A stretch of 64,000 nt of DNA from contig JACOEM010000002.1 in the NCBI GenBank assembly GCA_024998565.1, positions 372,001 through 436,000 on the forward strand. Reading direction: 5' to 3'. Numbering within the stretch: the first letter of the stretch is position 1; every line of letters starts with the position of its first letter. The position numbers and the translations under genes were made by a program. Shown piece by piece: positions 28,880 through 37,870 of the stretch. The notes beneath the pieces are model-generated. The model saw only the letters and a list, made by a program, of their open reading frames with translations, made no database searches and was not told where the DNA came from. The stretch comes from Nitrospira sp. Lineage in GTDB: Bacteria > Nitrospirota > Nitrospiria > Nitrospirales > Nitrospiraceae.

Positions 28880-29032
28880 ATGGGCGAGTTCCTAACAGAG
28901 CTGTGGGCCTTTATGAAAGAACGTAAAAAATTCTGGCTGCTGCCGATTATTGTGATGCTCGTGCTATTGGGCAGCTTGATCGTGCTGACGCAAGGATCAG
29001 CGGTGGCTCCGTTTATCTATACGTTGTTCTAA
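28880..29032 (+). CDS. DUF5989 family small membrane protein (50 residues)
   Basis: A 50-codon gene, ATG 28880 to TAA 29032, with GGAGGG upstream. The sequence begins MGEFLTELWAFMKERKKFW, has one transmembrane segment of about 18 residues (LPIIVMLVLLGSLIVLT) and ends GSAVAPFIYTLF. The pattern of acidic/basic amphipathic start, FW, single membrane span and APFIYTLF end is that of DUF5989 (SxtK-like). It lies between SxtJ-like and polysaccharide deacetylase genes with 16-base gaps on both sides, so it is part of the operon. Role unknown; likely a membrane partner of SxtJ. Confidence 0.8.
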   Translation: MGEFLTELWAFMKERKKFWLLPIIVMLVLLGSLIVLTQGSAVAPFIYTLF

Positions 29033-29048
29033 TTACTCAGTTGTTGAG

Positions 29049-30107
29049 ATGAACTTCTCGCTGGGACGGTTAAAAAAAACAATTCGCTTTGCGGTAGCAG
29101 GGACATTCCACGCTTCATCTATCTATCGATGGCGTCATCGAGGCAAGGTGGCGGTGCTAATGTATCACCGCGTGCTGACCAAAGATGAAGTTGCTCGTTA
29201 TCCGGTTCAGCCGGGAATGTACGTGCTCGACAGCGTATTTGCTCAACAGATGTCTTTTGTAAGGCGTAATTTTACGGTGCTGTCGCTCCAGGAACTTCTG
29301 GATCTGTGGCAACGGGGCGAGTGGAGTGCCCATGCGCGGTATTGCGTGATTACCTTCGATGATGGCTGGTTGGATAACTATCGCCACGCGTATCCAGTTT
29401 TGAAGCAGCTGCGTATGCCCGCGACGATTTTTCTTCCCACTGACTATGTGGGAAGGAACGAGTGGTTTTGGCCTGATCAACTGGCGGTTTTGTGTAAAGT
29501 TGTGGCGGATCGGAAACAGCGTCAGGAACCTCTGGCAGCGGTTGAGGGTGTGTTGTCCGGTTTCCTGGGTGAAGATGCTTCTCGGTTGGTTGAAGCGTCG
29601 GTTCGCCAAGAGCAACTAGGGGACGAAATTATCGAGCGCTGTAAGCATTTGCCGATAGAGCGCATCCGAGAATTGGTGCAGGCGTTGGCTGCAAAAGTAC
29701 GAGTGACATTACCGCTGGATCGGGTGATTGTAAATTGGGACGAGGTGCGTGAAATGTCTCGGGGAGGGGTGTCATTCGGTTCCCACTCCTGCACACATCG
29801 TATTATGACGACCATCACATTGGACGAGGTTTCCGAAGAGCTTGTGAGGTCAAGGCAGGTTCTTTTTGATCAGGGTGTCAACTTTGTGCCGGTCTATTGT
29901 TACCCGAATGGGAACAGCGACGCTTCCATTGAGGATCTGGTTAAAGCTCATGGATATGAAGCTGCAGTGTCAGTGCGAATGGGCTTCGAAGGGAACTGCC
30001 CAGAAAATAGGTATGCCATTCGCCGGATAGGAATACACAACGACATATCGGACACCATCCCGCTTTTTTCTTTCCGATTGTTCGGTCCCCAACCGAGTTC
30101 GGTGTAG
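29049..30107 (+). CDS. polysaccharide deacetylase (NodB-like, CE4)
   Basis: 352 residues. NodB-type motifs: VAVLMYHRVL, metal/catalytic Asp pair in ITFDDGWLDNY, the His-x3-His of FGSHSCTHRIM, and YPNGNSD. A roughly 110-residue helical insertion separates the Asp and His motifs. It removes N- or O-acetyl groups from a polysaccharide or its lipid-linked precursor. There is no clear signal peptide, only basic residues and RFAVAGTF near the start, so its compartment is uncertain. It resembles the deacetylases of exosortase-associated loci. Confidence 0.87.
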   Translation: MNFSLGRLKKTIRFAVAGTFHASSIYRWRHRGKVAVLMYHRVLTKDEVARYPVQPGMYVLDSVFAQQMSFVRRNFTVLSLQELLDLWQRGEWSAHARYCVITFDDGWLDNYRHAYPVLKQLRMPATIFLPTDYVGRNEWFWPDQLAVLCKVVADRKQRQEPLAAVEGVLSGFLGEDASRLVEASVRQEQLGDEIIERCKHLPIERIRELVQALAAKVRVTLPLDRVIVNWDEVREMSRGGVSFGSHSCTHRIMTTITLDEVSEELVRSRQVLFDQGVNFVPVYCYPNGNSDASIEDLVKAHGYEAAVSVRMGFEGNCPENRYAIRRIGIHNDISDTIPLFSFRLFGPQPSSV

Positions 30108-30158
30108 GTCGACAAGGGCAATGGATATGAGAGGAATCGCTTTGGGGCGGGAATACTT

Positions 30159-31346
30159 GTGAAAGTATTGATTACTGACGGAAATGAGCGGGCTGCGCTT
30201 GCGGTCACCAGGGCACTGGGAGGTGAGCAAGTAGAGGTGATTGTTGGGGCAGAGTCCCAACGGTCTCTTGCAGGTTCCTCGCGTTACTGCCGACAGAGCA
30301 TTGCCTATCCGTCTCCTTATCAAGAACCTGAACGTTTCATCGCCACATTAATGGAGGCCGTGCGAACCCATCGAGTCGATGCCTTAATTCCTTTGTCTGA
30401 TATTGCCATGCATGTCCTCGGACCAGAGAAGGCTCAATTCGAAAAATATACGCATTTTCCGGCTCCCAGTCCCCAGGCATTTCAAGAAATCTCCGATAAG
30501 TATCGATTGATGCAACAGGCTATTACGGAGGGTGTAGCAATTCCCGATACCATTTTTCTCCCTGATGGTCAGGTCGAACGGGTCGTACAGGAAATTGTTG
30601 ATTTTCCCGTGGTGGTGAAGCCCGGTTGTTCATTGGTGAAAGACGGCAATCGGTGGACAAAAACCAGTGTCTGCTATGCCGAGTCCCGTGAGGAGCTTCT
30701 GAGCATCTATCGTGATAAGCCTTATCTTCGGCAGCCCTCGTTGATCCAGCGACGTGTGATCGGTGAAGGCCAGGGGCTGTTTGTGTTGATGCAGGAGGGA
30801 ACACCCTTGGGGATGTTTGCTCACAGGCGAGTGCGTGAACGGCCTCCCTCCGGCGGAGTCAGCGTATTGCGCGAGAGTATTGCCTTGCCGAAACCCATGG
30901 TTGAGGCTACCCTGAAGTTGTTACAGCGTGTGAAGTGGCATGGGGTGGCCATGGTGGAATTCAAAGTAGATGCCGCCACTCAGCGTCCCTTGCTTATGGA
31001 AATTAATGGGCGGTTTTGGGGATCGCTCCAGCTGGCTGTGGATGCGGGCGTCAATTTTCCCCTTCACTTACTCAATATGGCAATGGGAGTGCCCGAGACG
31101 ATACCTGAAAATGGATATCGTGTCGGAGTCAAGTCCCGGTGGTTGCTTGGTGATTTGGATCAATTAGTCATGCGCATCAGGAAGAGTGATCGTGCGTTGA
31201 ATCTTCCGCCTGGCACCCCATCCAGGCTTCAAGCAGTCCTGTCCTTCTGCCGGTTTTTCGAACGGAATACATTTTATGAAGTTGAGCGTATTGATGATTT
31301 CGGGCCTAGTCGGCTTGAGGTCATGCGGTATTTTAAGCTGGCATAG
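30159..31346 (+). CDS. ATP-grasp domain protein
   Basis: 395 residues from GTG 30159. An N-terminal PreATP-grasp domain (VLITDGNERAALAVTRALGG) is followed by the ATP-grasp fold: FPVVVKPGCSLVKDG (ATP-binding Lys), QRRVIGEGQGLFVL, VAMVEFKVD and the Mg-binding LMEINGRFWGSLQLA. It should ligate a carboxylate to an amine or thiol through an acyl phosphate. The partner substrates are unknown; in this context a peptide-like or amino-acid decoration of glycan is possible. It is followed 9 bases later by a tyrosine phosphatase. Confidence 0.85.
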   Translation: MKVLITDGNERAALAVTRALGGEQVEVIVGAESQRSLAGSSRYCRQSIAYPSPYQEPERFIATLMEAVRTHRVDALIPLSDIAMHVLGPEKAQFEKYTHFPAPSPQAFQEISDKYRLMQQAITEGVAIPDTIFLPDGQVERVVQEIVDFPVVVKPGCSLVKDGNRWTKTSVCYAESREELLSIYRDKPYLRQPSLIQRRVIGEGQGLFVLMQEGTPLGMFAHRRVRERPPSGGVSVLRESIALPKPMVEATLKLLQRVKWHGVAMVEFKVDAATQRPLLMEINGRFWGSLQLAVDAGVNFPLHLLNMAMGVPETIPENGYRVGVKSRWLLGDLDQLVMRIRKSDRALNLPPGTPSRLQAVLSFCRFFERNTFYEVERIDDFGPSRLEVMRYFKLA

Positions 31347-31355
31347 GGAATTGTG

Positions 31356-31943
31356 ATGTCCCAAGTTGATTCTGCTTCTCTGCGAGGAGTCGCTCGTTCG
31401 ATGAAGAGGGCTGTGAACGAGGCGTTAGATCAGTGGCGCTATCGGAGCCTGATTAGTCGGCAGGCCTTTCCGAGTCCCGTTCGTGCGATCTTAGTTGTCT
31501 GTAAAGGTAATATCTGTCGCAGCCCGTTAGCAGAGGCCTATCTCAAGCATCGAGTTGAAAAGCATGGGTTACCGATTGTGGTTGAATCAGCGGGGCTTGA
31601 AACATCGTTTGGAAAGGCGGCGCATCCGCTCGCGCAAGTCGTCGGCACGCAGGGGGGGCTTTTGCTCACCAAGCATGCAACGCAACCACTGCACAAAGAA
31701 CAGGTTGATCGGGCGGACATCATTTTGGTCATGGAGTGGCGGCAGCGACGCCGCGTGCTCAAGCTATACCCTCAGGCCAAGCAGAAGGTGTTTTTGCTTC
31801 GTCAGTTTTACGATCACTCAGTGCGAGAGGTTGCGGATCCCTACAGTGGTACGCTGGAAGATTTTCAGACCTGCTTCTCGATGATTAAGCAGGCCTGTGA
31901 TGTATTGGTCATGCAGATGTTGCCCTCGGGCAAGGAAGATTAG
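31356..31943 (+). CDS. low-molecular-weight protein tyrosine phosphatase
   Basis: 195 residues. The P-loop C49-K-G-N-I-C-R55-S-P is the Cys-x5-Arg signature, and the acid Asp lies in ADPYSGT about 110 residues on. The N-terminus carries about 40 residues more than the standard enzyme, basic and helical. In polysaccharide loci this enzyme (Wzb type) dephosphorylates a tyrosine autokinase (Wzc) controlling polymer length; no kinase is present in this window. ATG 31356 has AGGGA 6 bases upstream; a GTG one codon earlier is in frame. Confidence 0.88.
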   Translation: MSQVDSASLRGVARSMKRAVNEALDQWRYRSLISRQAFPSPVRAILVVCKGNICRSPLAEAYLKHRVEKHGLPIVVESAGLETSFGKAAHPLAQVVGTQGGLLLTKHATQPLHKEQVDRADIILVMEWRQRRRVLKLYPQAKQKVFLLRQFYDHSVREVADPYSGTLEDFQTCFSMIKQACDVLVMQMLPSGKED

Positions 31944-32008
31944 GATCGAGTTGATTTGATCGGAGCACGAGTGCGGATGGCAAAGAGCAGGGGAGGCACG
32001 GCATCGAC

Positions 32009-32755
32009 ATGAGCTTGCGAACAAGACTGTTCAACATCTATTGGACGCTACGGGGCGCCATTGTGCCGAAGCTGAGATATTCCCAGTACTCGTACGAGGA
32101 ATCGCTGAAACGCTATGTGACGCCATCAGTTGAATGGGTGGAGATAGGGTGTGGACACTCCATCCTTCCCAGCTGGCGAGCGAATGAAGAGCTCCAGTTG
32201 GTAAGAACCTGTAAGGCAATATTCGGCATCGACTATGATCTTCCGTCTCTCAAAGCGCATCCCAATATCGCCAAAAAGCTGCGCGGCGACGTCACCAAGT
32301 TGCCCTTTAGAAACGAAGCGTTCGACCTGGTAACCGCAAATATGGTGGTCGAGCATCTTGACAATCCAGACGAACAGTTTAGAGAGATTGGGCGCATCCT
32401 TAAGTCGAAAGGCGTGTTCTTGTTTCACACCCCGAACGCATTCGGCTATGGGGTTATCTTGTCCAAGGTCGTGCCTGAGTGGCTCAAGGGCAAGCTTATT
32501 TATCTGTTAGAGGGTCGCCAGGAGCATGATGTTTTCCCCACGCACTACAAGGCGAATACTGAAACTCAAGTCAGGGCGCTTGCTCAAGCAAATGGCTTTG
32601 AGGTTCTGCAGCTTGATTTGATTGCCACGGATGCCATCTTTGCTATGCTTCCGCCGCTGGCGGCCGTTGAGTTACTGTGGATACGGCTGCTCATGACCCA
32701 GCCTTTCCGAAACCTCCGAACAAATATGATTGTGGCACTGAGAAAAGCGGCATAA
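32009..32755 (+). CDS. class I SAM-dependent methyltransferase
   Basis: 248 residues. SAM-binding motif I is WVEIGCGHSILPSW, the acidic end of strand 2 is FGIDYD, DVTKLPF is motif II, and FDLVTANMVVEHLDNP is the typical UbiE/BioC-like post-motif. It is an O- or N-methyltransferase of unknown substrate, likely capping or modifying the glycan. AGGGGAGG precedes the ATG. Confidence 0.87.
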   Translation: MSLRTRLFNIYWTLRGAIVPKLRYSQYSYEESLKRYVTPSVEWVEIGCGHSILPSWRANEELQLVRTCKAIFGIDYDLPSLKAHPNIAKKLRGDVTKLPFRNEAFDLVTANMVVEHLDNPDEQFREIGRILKSKGVFLFHTPNAFGYGVILSKVVPEWLKGKLIYLLEGRQEHDVFPTHYKANTETQVRALAQANGFEVLQLDLIATDAIFAMLPPLAAVELLWIRLLMTQPFRNLRTNMIVALRKAA

Positions 32756-32800
32756 CGTGGCAGGGACCATTTCCAGTGCTGTGACCGAGACCTCTGCTCA

Positions 32801-34177
32801 ATGATACATTCCAATCAACAGATGGCCGGTGGACCTCGATTTGGGGCTACGGTTCGAGCTTTGCCAGTTCCGAAGGAGTCCAAGGTCGGATTCTATCTCG
32901 TCATGTTGGCAATGCTCTTTGAGTTTGGACGGCCGCAGGACGTACTCCCTCCGCTCAAAGCGATCCCGATTCCAACCTTGTTAGACGTGTCCGTTCTTAT
33001 TGCGGTCTTGGTTTCCGGCAGAGCGACTTTTTCTAACCTGCAAACAAAGCTTTGGATGGGACTCCTCGTTTTCATGGCGATGTGGGTTCCATTTGCTAAC
33101 AACAACTTTTGGGCGTTCATGACGTTCAAAGAGATGACGTTATACTTTTTTTTCTATTTGGGAATTGTCACCTTCGTGAATACCACCAGCCGAATGCAGA
33201 AGCTGATATTCATGTGGCTAGGCGTGCATGCCGTTCTTGGCATAAATGGAATCTTGCATCATGGGCAAGGAGTTGGTGGGTGGCTAGGAGACGAAAATGA
33301 TTTCGGGATGGAAATGAATGTGGCAGTTCCGGTCGCATTCTTCATGTACCAAGCGGCAACAAACCAGCGGTCGAAGTTGCTCTATATGGTGTTGTTGGGC
33401 CTCTTTGTCATGTCCGTGGTCGCGACATCTTCGCGAGGTGCATTTCTTGGTTTGCTTGCGTTAGGAACCTATTGCTGGCTGTACTCACCCAGAAAGGTCA
33501 TGTCGCTGCTCCTGGGCATCTGCCTTGTTGGCCTTGTCCTCGTCGCTGCGCCACAGGAATATTGGGATCGCATCAGTTCCATCACCGATGATAATACTAT
33601 GGAAACCGGTACGGCAGGGCAGCGGATGTTCACCTGGGGCATCGGGTGGGAGATATTTACTGCTAATCCTATTTTCGGGATCGGTCAGGGAAACTTCCCG
33701 TGGACAATCGGTGAGTACATGGGAGGGCGCACTTGGCAAACCAAATCATTGGCTGGCCGCCAGGCGCATTCCCTCTACTTTACACTGCTGCCCGAACTCG
33801 GACTTGTCGGAGTGATTATTTTCGGCACGATGGTCTATCTCAACTATCGAGATACCAGGGTGAGTCAGTTCTTGCCCGTTGCGGCTCGTGGTATGGCTGG
33901 ACGGAACGGCAAGGAAGAGGCAAAGGACCCTCAAGTGGCACGAGCCATCTTATTCGGGAACGCGATTTTAGGCGGCATGATAGGGTATCTCACGACCAGC
34001 GCCTTCATCTCCACTCTCTATTACCCAACCTTTTGGATCCTGATGGGGCTGGCCGTGGCCCTTCGAAATTCAACTCAGGCGTATACTGTCAGCCAGCCTG
34101 GCACTAGTGCCGCCTCAACTTTTACGCCGAAAGTGTCTCTTTGGGATCGGCCAAGACCTGTAAGATTACGGCACTGA
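32801..34177 (+). CDS. O-antigen ligase/polymerase-like membrane protein (Wzy_C family)
   Basis: 458 residues with about ten hydrophobic segments. The core has TSSRGAFLGLLAL, YWDRISSI and a long periplasmic loop containing GQRMFTWGIGWEIFTANPIFGIGQGNF followed by RQAHSLYFTLLPELGLVG, the hallmark of WaaL/Wzy-type enzymes. The N-terminal LFEFGRPQDVLPPL resembles the O-glycosylation ligases associated with exosortase A. It probably polymerises or ligates the undecaprenyl-linked repeat in the periplasm. Ligase versus polymerase cannot be told from sequence. Confidence 0.85.
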   Translation: MIHSNQQMAGGPRFGATVRALPVPKESKVGFYLVMLAMLFEFGRPQDVLPPLKAIPIPTLLDVSVLIAVLVSGRATFSNLQTKLWMGLLVFMAMWVPFANNNFWAFMTFKEMTLYFFFYLGIVTFVNTTSRMQKLIFMWLGVHAVLGINGILHHGQGVGGWLGDENDFGMEMNVAVPVAFFMYQAATNQRSKLLYMVLLGLFVMSVVATSSRGAFLGLLALGTYCWLYSPRKVMSLLLGICLVGLVLVAAPQEYWDRISSITDDNTMETGTAGQRMFTWGIGWEIFTANPIFGIGQGNFPWTIGEYMGGRTWQTKSLAGRQAHSLYFTLLPELGLVGVIIFGTMVYLNYRDTRVSQFLPVAARGMAGRNGKEEAKDPQVARAILFGNAILGGMIGYLTTSAFISTLYYPTFWILMGLAVALRNSTQAYTVSQPGTSAASTFTPKVSLWDRPRPVRLRH

Positions 34178-34194
34178 TCGTCGGGCTGTGCGAG

Positions 34195-34240
34195 GCGATC
34201 CGAAGAGGCTGGGTTGTCCCCTCTGTGAGTCTTCGCGATC
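34195..34240 (+). other. imperfect hairpin between ligase-like and GT4 genes
   Basis: GATCCGAAGA (34197-34206) can pair with TCTTCGCGATC (34230-34240), leaving one bulged C, with an inner GGG/CCC pairing in the loop. There is no U-run after it, so it is not a classical terminator. It may be an RNA-processing or attenuation structure, or chance. Confidence 0.3.
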
Positions 34241-34267
34241 CGCGGTGCGTGTAGAGTACACCGTAAA

Positions 34268-35377
34268 ATGATTCAAACAATTCTGTTTCTTTCGACCAGT
34301 AGTGGGCCAGGTGGAGCCGAGCGAGTCATCAGTAACCTGGCTACGTCCCTCGATCCTGCGCGATATCGGGCCGTCCTCTGTTTGTTTCGTCAGGGATGGA
34401 TACAAGAACGAAGCGAAAGTCGGGGAGTTCGCACTCATATTATTCCCACGTGCGGGATGACAGACTGGCGCTGGGCACTTCGATTTAGACGGCTGCTGGA
34501 GGAGGAGGATGTCGACCTGATTCACGCCCATGAGTTTGATGCAAATGTGCAGGGGGCGTTCGTCGCGGCCATTTCCGGGACTCCTCTGGTAGCAACCGTC
34601 CACGGAAAACACTACTTCTGGGAGAAATGGAGGCGCTGCCTTGCGTATCGATGGGTCAGTCGGCAAGCGACCATGGTGGCGGTTTCAGAGGATTTGAAGC
34701 AGTTTATTGTGGAGAAGGTGGGGGCTTGTCCGGAACGAATTACAGTTCTCTACAACGGTGTGGATGTGCCAACGCCCCCAAACCAGGTTGAGGCTGATGC
34801 GTGCAGAAAAGAGTTGCGCTTACCCCAGGGGGACCAGATTGTTGGTGTCGTGGGAAATTTGTATCCCGTGAAGGGACACCAATATCTGATCGAGGGGATC
34901 CCCGCAGTTCTGAAGAAATGTCCTAATACCTCCTTCGTCTTTGCCGGGAGGGGACAGCTTGAAAAGGAGTTGAAAGATCAAGTCCACCGGCTTGGCCTGG
35001 ACGAGCGAGTACATTTTCTCGGGTTGCGGCAAGATGTCTCGACAATTCTTGCTTTGCTGGATGTATTCGTTCTTCCCTCGTTATCTGAGGGACTTTCGAT
35101 GGCAATCTTAGAGGCGATGATGGCAGGAAAGCCTGTGATTGCTACCCGGGTCGGCGGCAATCCTGAAATCGTGCTCGACGGTGAGACGGGCTTTCTTGTC
35201 CCGCCGCGTGATAGTCAGACCTTAGCGGACCAATTGGTAACGCTGTTGACTAATAAGGAACAGGCGGCCCAATTTGCAGCGAGAGGCAAACGTCGCGCCG
35301 AAGAGCAATTCAGCTTGCAGACCATGGTGCATGCATATCAATCGCTCTACGATAAATGTCTGCGGTCGAATCCATAG
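34268..35377 (+). CDS. glycosyltransferase family 4
   Basis: 369 residues. FLSTSSGPGGAERVISNLA is the glycine-rich acceptor loop; the donor domain has GVVGNLYPVKGHQYLIE, FVFAGRGQLEKEL, VHFLGLR and PSLSEGLSMAILEAMMAGKPVIAT with the E-x7-E motif, then DGETGFLVPPRD. Retaining GT-B transferase on the cytoplasmic side. Closest in layout to the following GT4 gene. Confidence 0.91.
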   Translation: MIQTILFLSTSSGPGGAERVISNLATSLDPARYRAVLCLFRQGWIQERSESRGVRTHIIPTCGMTDWRWALRFRRLLEEEDVDLIHAHEFDANVQGAFVAAISGTPLVATVHGKHYFWEKWRRCLAYRWVSRQATMVAVSEDLKQFIVEKVGACPERITVLYNGVDVPTPPNQVEADACRKELRLPQGDQIVGVVGNLYPVKGHQYLIEGIPAVLKKCPNTSFVFAGRGQLEKELKDQVHRLGLDERVHFLGLRQDVSTILALLDVFVLPSLSEGLSMAILEAMMAGKPVIATRVGGNPEIVLDGETGFLVPPRDSQTLADQLVTLLTNKEQAAQFAARGKRRAEEQFSLQTMVHAYQSLYDKCLRSNP

Positions 35378-35436
35378 CATGACCTGAGAGCTGGAGAGCG
35401 AATGTATTACAGGGATGTCGCTTCCAATGAGAAAGA

Positions 35437-36642
35437 ATGGACGTCATGATGACGGAAGCCGGCAAGCAACAGAGAACGAGGCAAGGACCCCGTGTGAAGG
35501 TCTGTCATGTGGCGATGGGCGATTTATGGGCCGGGGCGGAAGTCCAGTTATTAGCACTGATGACCTACCTGGTACGGTCGGATGAATTTGAATGGACTGT
35601 GATTTTGTTCAATGAGGGTAGATTAGCTGAAGAACTTCGCAAGCTCCCGCTTTCAGTCTCAGTCATTCCTGAGGCGAATCATACTTCTATTACGATAGCG
35701 AGTCGGTTGCTAAAGATCTTTCGACACATTCGGCCTGATATCGTGCATACCCACAAGTACAAAGACTCCATCATTGGCGCCAGCGTCGCGCGGTATGTGG
35801 GAGTGCCTCACACGGTCAGGGTCGTGCATGGAATGCCTGAACCATTCAACGGATTGAGAAACTTGCGAATGCTTCTCTACACCACGGTTGACAGGTTCGT
35901 GAGCCGGTGGCTCATCGATAAGCTGGTGGCCGTCTCATCGGATATCGAAAAGCAGCTAATCGAGACCTACGGTGCGGCGCATGTGGTACGCATCCACAAT
36001 GGTATTGATTTAGAAGCCGTTCAGAGCGGTTCTTCGAGACCTCAGAAGCGTAAAGAATGGCGCGTAGATGACCTGGTAACGCTGATCGGAACCGTCGGCA
36101 GGCTTGTTCCTGTAAAAGGCCATGTTGTGTTGCTGGAGGCGCTGCGAATTGTACGCGGGTCCGATCGTAATGTGATGCTGCTAGTGGTTGGAGATGGTCC
36201 CTTGCGCGCACAACTTGAGTCAGAAGTTGCACGACTGGGTTTGGAGGAATCCGTAATATTCGCCGGGCACCACTCACCGGCCTATGATTTCATCAACATG
36301 ATGGACGTATTTGTCCTTCCATCGCTGCATGAAGGTATTCCGATGGTGTTGCTTGAAGCACTGGCCCTAGGGCGACCTGTCGTGGCGACTCGCGTGGGTG
36401 GAATTCCGGAGGTCATCACCGATGGAGAAACGGGCTTGTTGGCGGAACCAGCGGATGCGTTGTCCCTGGCGAAGTGCATTCTACAATTAATCGTGGACCA
36501 ATCTAAGGGGGCTCGTCTTGGTAAGGCCGGACGAACTCGTGTAGAAGAAGAGTTTAATGCGCGTATTATGGCTGAAAAAACGCTAGGACTGTATGAAAAG
36601 GTATTGGGCAATGTTGTCCTGAACAGCAACCCGGTAAGCTGA
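35437..36642 (+). CDS. glycosyltransferase family 4
   Basis: 401 residues. Acceptor side VCHVAMGDLWAGAEVQLLAL and VHTHKYKDSIIGASVAR; donor side GTVGRLVPVKGHVVLLEAL, LVVGDGPLRAQLE, VIFAGHHS and PSLHEGIPMVLLEALALGRPVVAT with E-x7-E, then DGETGLLAEPAD. The start ATG 35437 is followed by ATGs at 35446 and 35449 that are also possible. Four bases separate its stop from the next gene. Confidence 0.91.
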   Translation: MDVMMTEAGKQQRTRQGPRVKVCHVAMGDLWAGAEVQLLALMTYLVRSDEFEWTVILFNEGRLAEELRKLPLSVSVIPEANHTSITIASRLLKIFRHIRPDIVHTHKYKDSIIGASVARYVGVPHTVRVVHGMPEPFNGLRNLRMLLYTTVDRFVSRWLIDKLVAVSSDIEKQLIETYGAAHVVRIHNGIDLEAVQSGSSRPQKRKEWRVDDLVTLIGTVGRLVPVKGHVVLLEALRIVRGSDRNVMLLVVGDGPLRAQLESEVARLGLEESVIFAGHHSPAYDFINMMDVFVLPSLHEGIPMVLLEALALGRPVVATRVGGIPEVITDGETGLLAEPADALSLAKCILQLIVDQSKGARLGKAGRTRVEEEFNARIMAEKTLGLYEKVLGNVVLNSNPVS

Positions 36643-36646
36643 CACC

Positions 36647-37870
36647 ATGACAAACTTCTTTGGAACCATCTGTCTCATCGTGTTGGGAGTGATTTCATTT
36701 TTCTCCCTCTACCAACTGGGCCATGCAATCATCGCGATTTTGTATAAGGCTGTTCCCTCTGACCCTAGAAAAGCCCGTACGACTCGTTTTTTGATTCTTA
36801 TCCCGGCTCACAATGAGGAGGATGGATTGCCGGAGACTCTACAGAGTCTGGCTACCCTGCAATATCCAAAGTACCTCGTACATATCGTGGTGATTGCGGA
36901 TCGCTGTGCGGATGACACGGCAAGGGTTGCGCGAGCGGGTGGTGCCCAGTGTCTGGAACGCAATGAAGGCCCTGGTGGAAAAGGTGCCGCAATGTCCTGG
37001 GCCATGCAGGTGCTACGGAAGGAAGGTGTGGTGTTCGATGCGCTCGTCATCGTTGACGCAGACTGTCTTGTAGATTCCCGTTTGTTAGAGGCTTTTGATG
37101 ATGCTCTTGCAAAAGGGCATGAAGTCCAGCAGGGGTACAATTATCTCTCGAATCCATGGGAAACTCCGTTTACCCGTGTGATTGCGGTCACGAGTGTGCT
37201 GCGAAACTTCCTGTTTTATGGAGCAAAAGAGGCAATCGGTTGCTCGGCAATGTTGAGCGGAACGGGGATGTGTTTGAGTCGGGCCGTTGTGGATCAGCAT
37301 GGATGGTCGGCGTTCTCGGTTGCGGAAGATTGGGAGTTCTCGGTGTCACTGCTGCTGAATGATGTTGTGATTCATTTCAACCCCTTGGCTCGTGTCTTTG
37401 CCAGGGAGTCTAAAGGGCTCAAGCAGGCTTCCCGCCAGCGGCTGCGATGGGCGACCGGTAAGTATGCGGTCATGACAAACGGGGCGCGCCGCCTGTTCTT
37501 GCAAGGATTGAAACTCGGGAATGTGAATCTCATTGACGGGGCCGTGACGTTGGCCGCTCCTAATTATTCGAGCCAGGCCTCCATGACTCTTTTCGCTCTT
37601 GTCTGCAGCTTCTTCTTGAGCCAGGAACCGGCATGGGGATTTCTTCTTCCTTGGTCGCTAGGAGTGCTTGGATCATTGGGTGGGTACTTCCTTCTGGGCG
37701 CGATGCACACGCAGTCACCCTTAAAAACATTAGCTGGAATTCCTTATATTGCGGTGTTTCTTCCGTGGCGACTCTCAATCGAAATATTAGGCTTCCTCGG
37801 ATTTGGTCGAAAAGGTTGGGGCCGAACCTTCCGGGATTCTGCAACTCGGCGCAATACTCCTGGTACGTAA
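36647..37870 (+). CDS. membrane glycosyltransferase family 2 (processive type)
   Basis: 407 residues. One N-terminal membrane segment (about 7-28), then the processive GT2 signature: PAHNEEDGLPETL, VIADRCADDT, IVDADCLVD, the acidic AEDWEFSVSL and Q-x-x-R-W in SRQRLRWATGK. Two or three membrane segments follow (about 300-375). Related to cellulose/hyaluronan synthase-type enzymes. It is the last intact gene of the polysaccharide block; IS3-family sequence begins 84 bases downstream. Confidence 0.88.
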   Translation: MTNFFGTICLIVLGVISFFSLYQLGHAIIAILYKAVPSDPRKARTTRFLILIPAHNEEDGLPETLQSLATLQYPKYLVHIVVIADRCADDTARVARAGGAQCLERNEGPGGKGAAMSWAMQVLRKEGVVFDALVIVDADCLVDSRLLEAFDDALAKGHEVQQGYNYLSNPWETPFTRVIAVTSVLRNFLFYGAKEAIGCSAMLSGTGMCLSRAVVDQHGWSAFSVAEDWEFSVSLLLNDVVIHFNPLARVFARESKGLKQASRQRLRWATGKYAVMTNGARRLFLQGLKLGNVNLIDGAVTLAAPNYSSQASMTLFALVCSFFLSQEPAWGFLLPWSLGVLGSLGGYFLLGAMHTQSPLKTLAGIPYIAVFLPWRLSIEILGFLGFGRKGWGRTFRDSATRRNTPGT

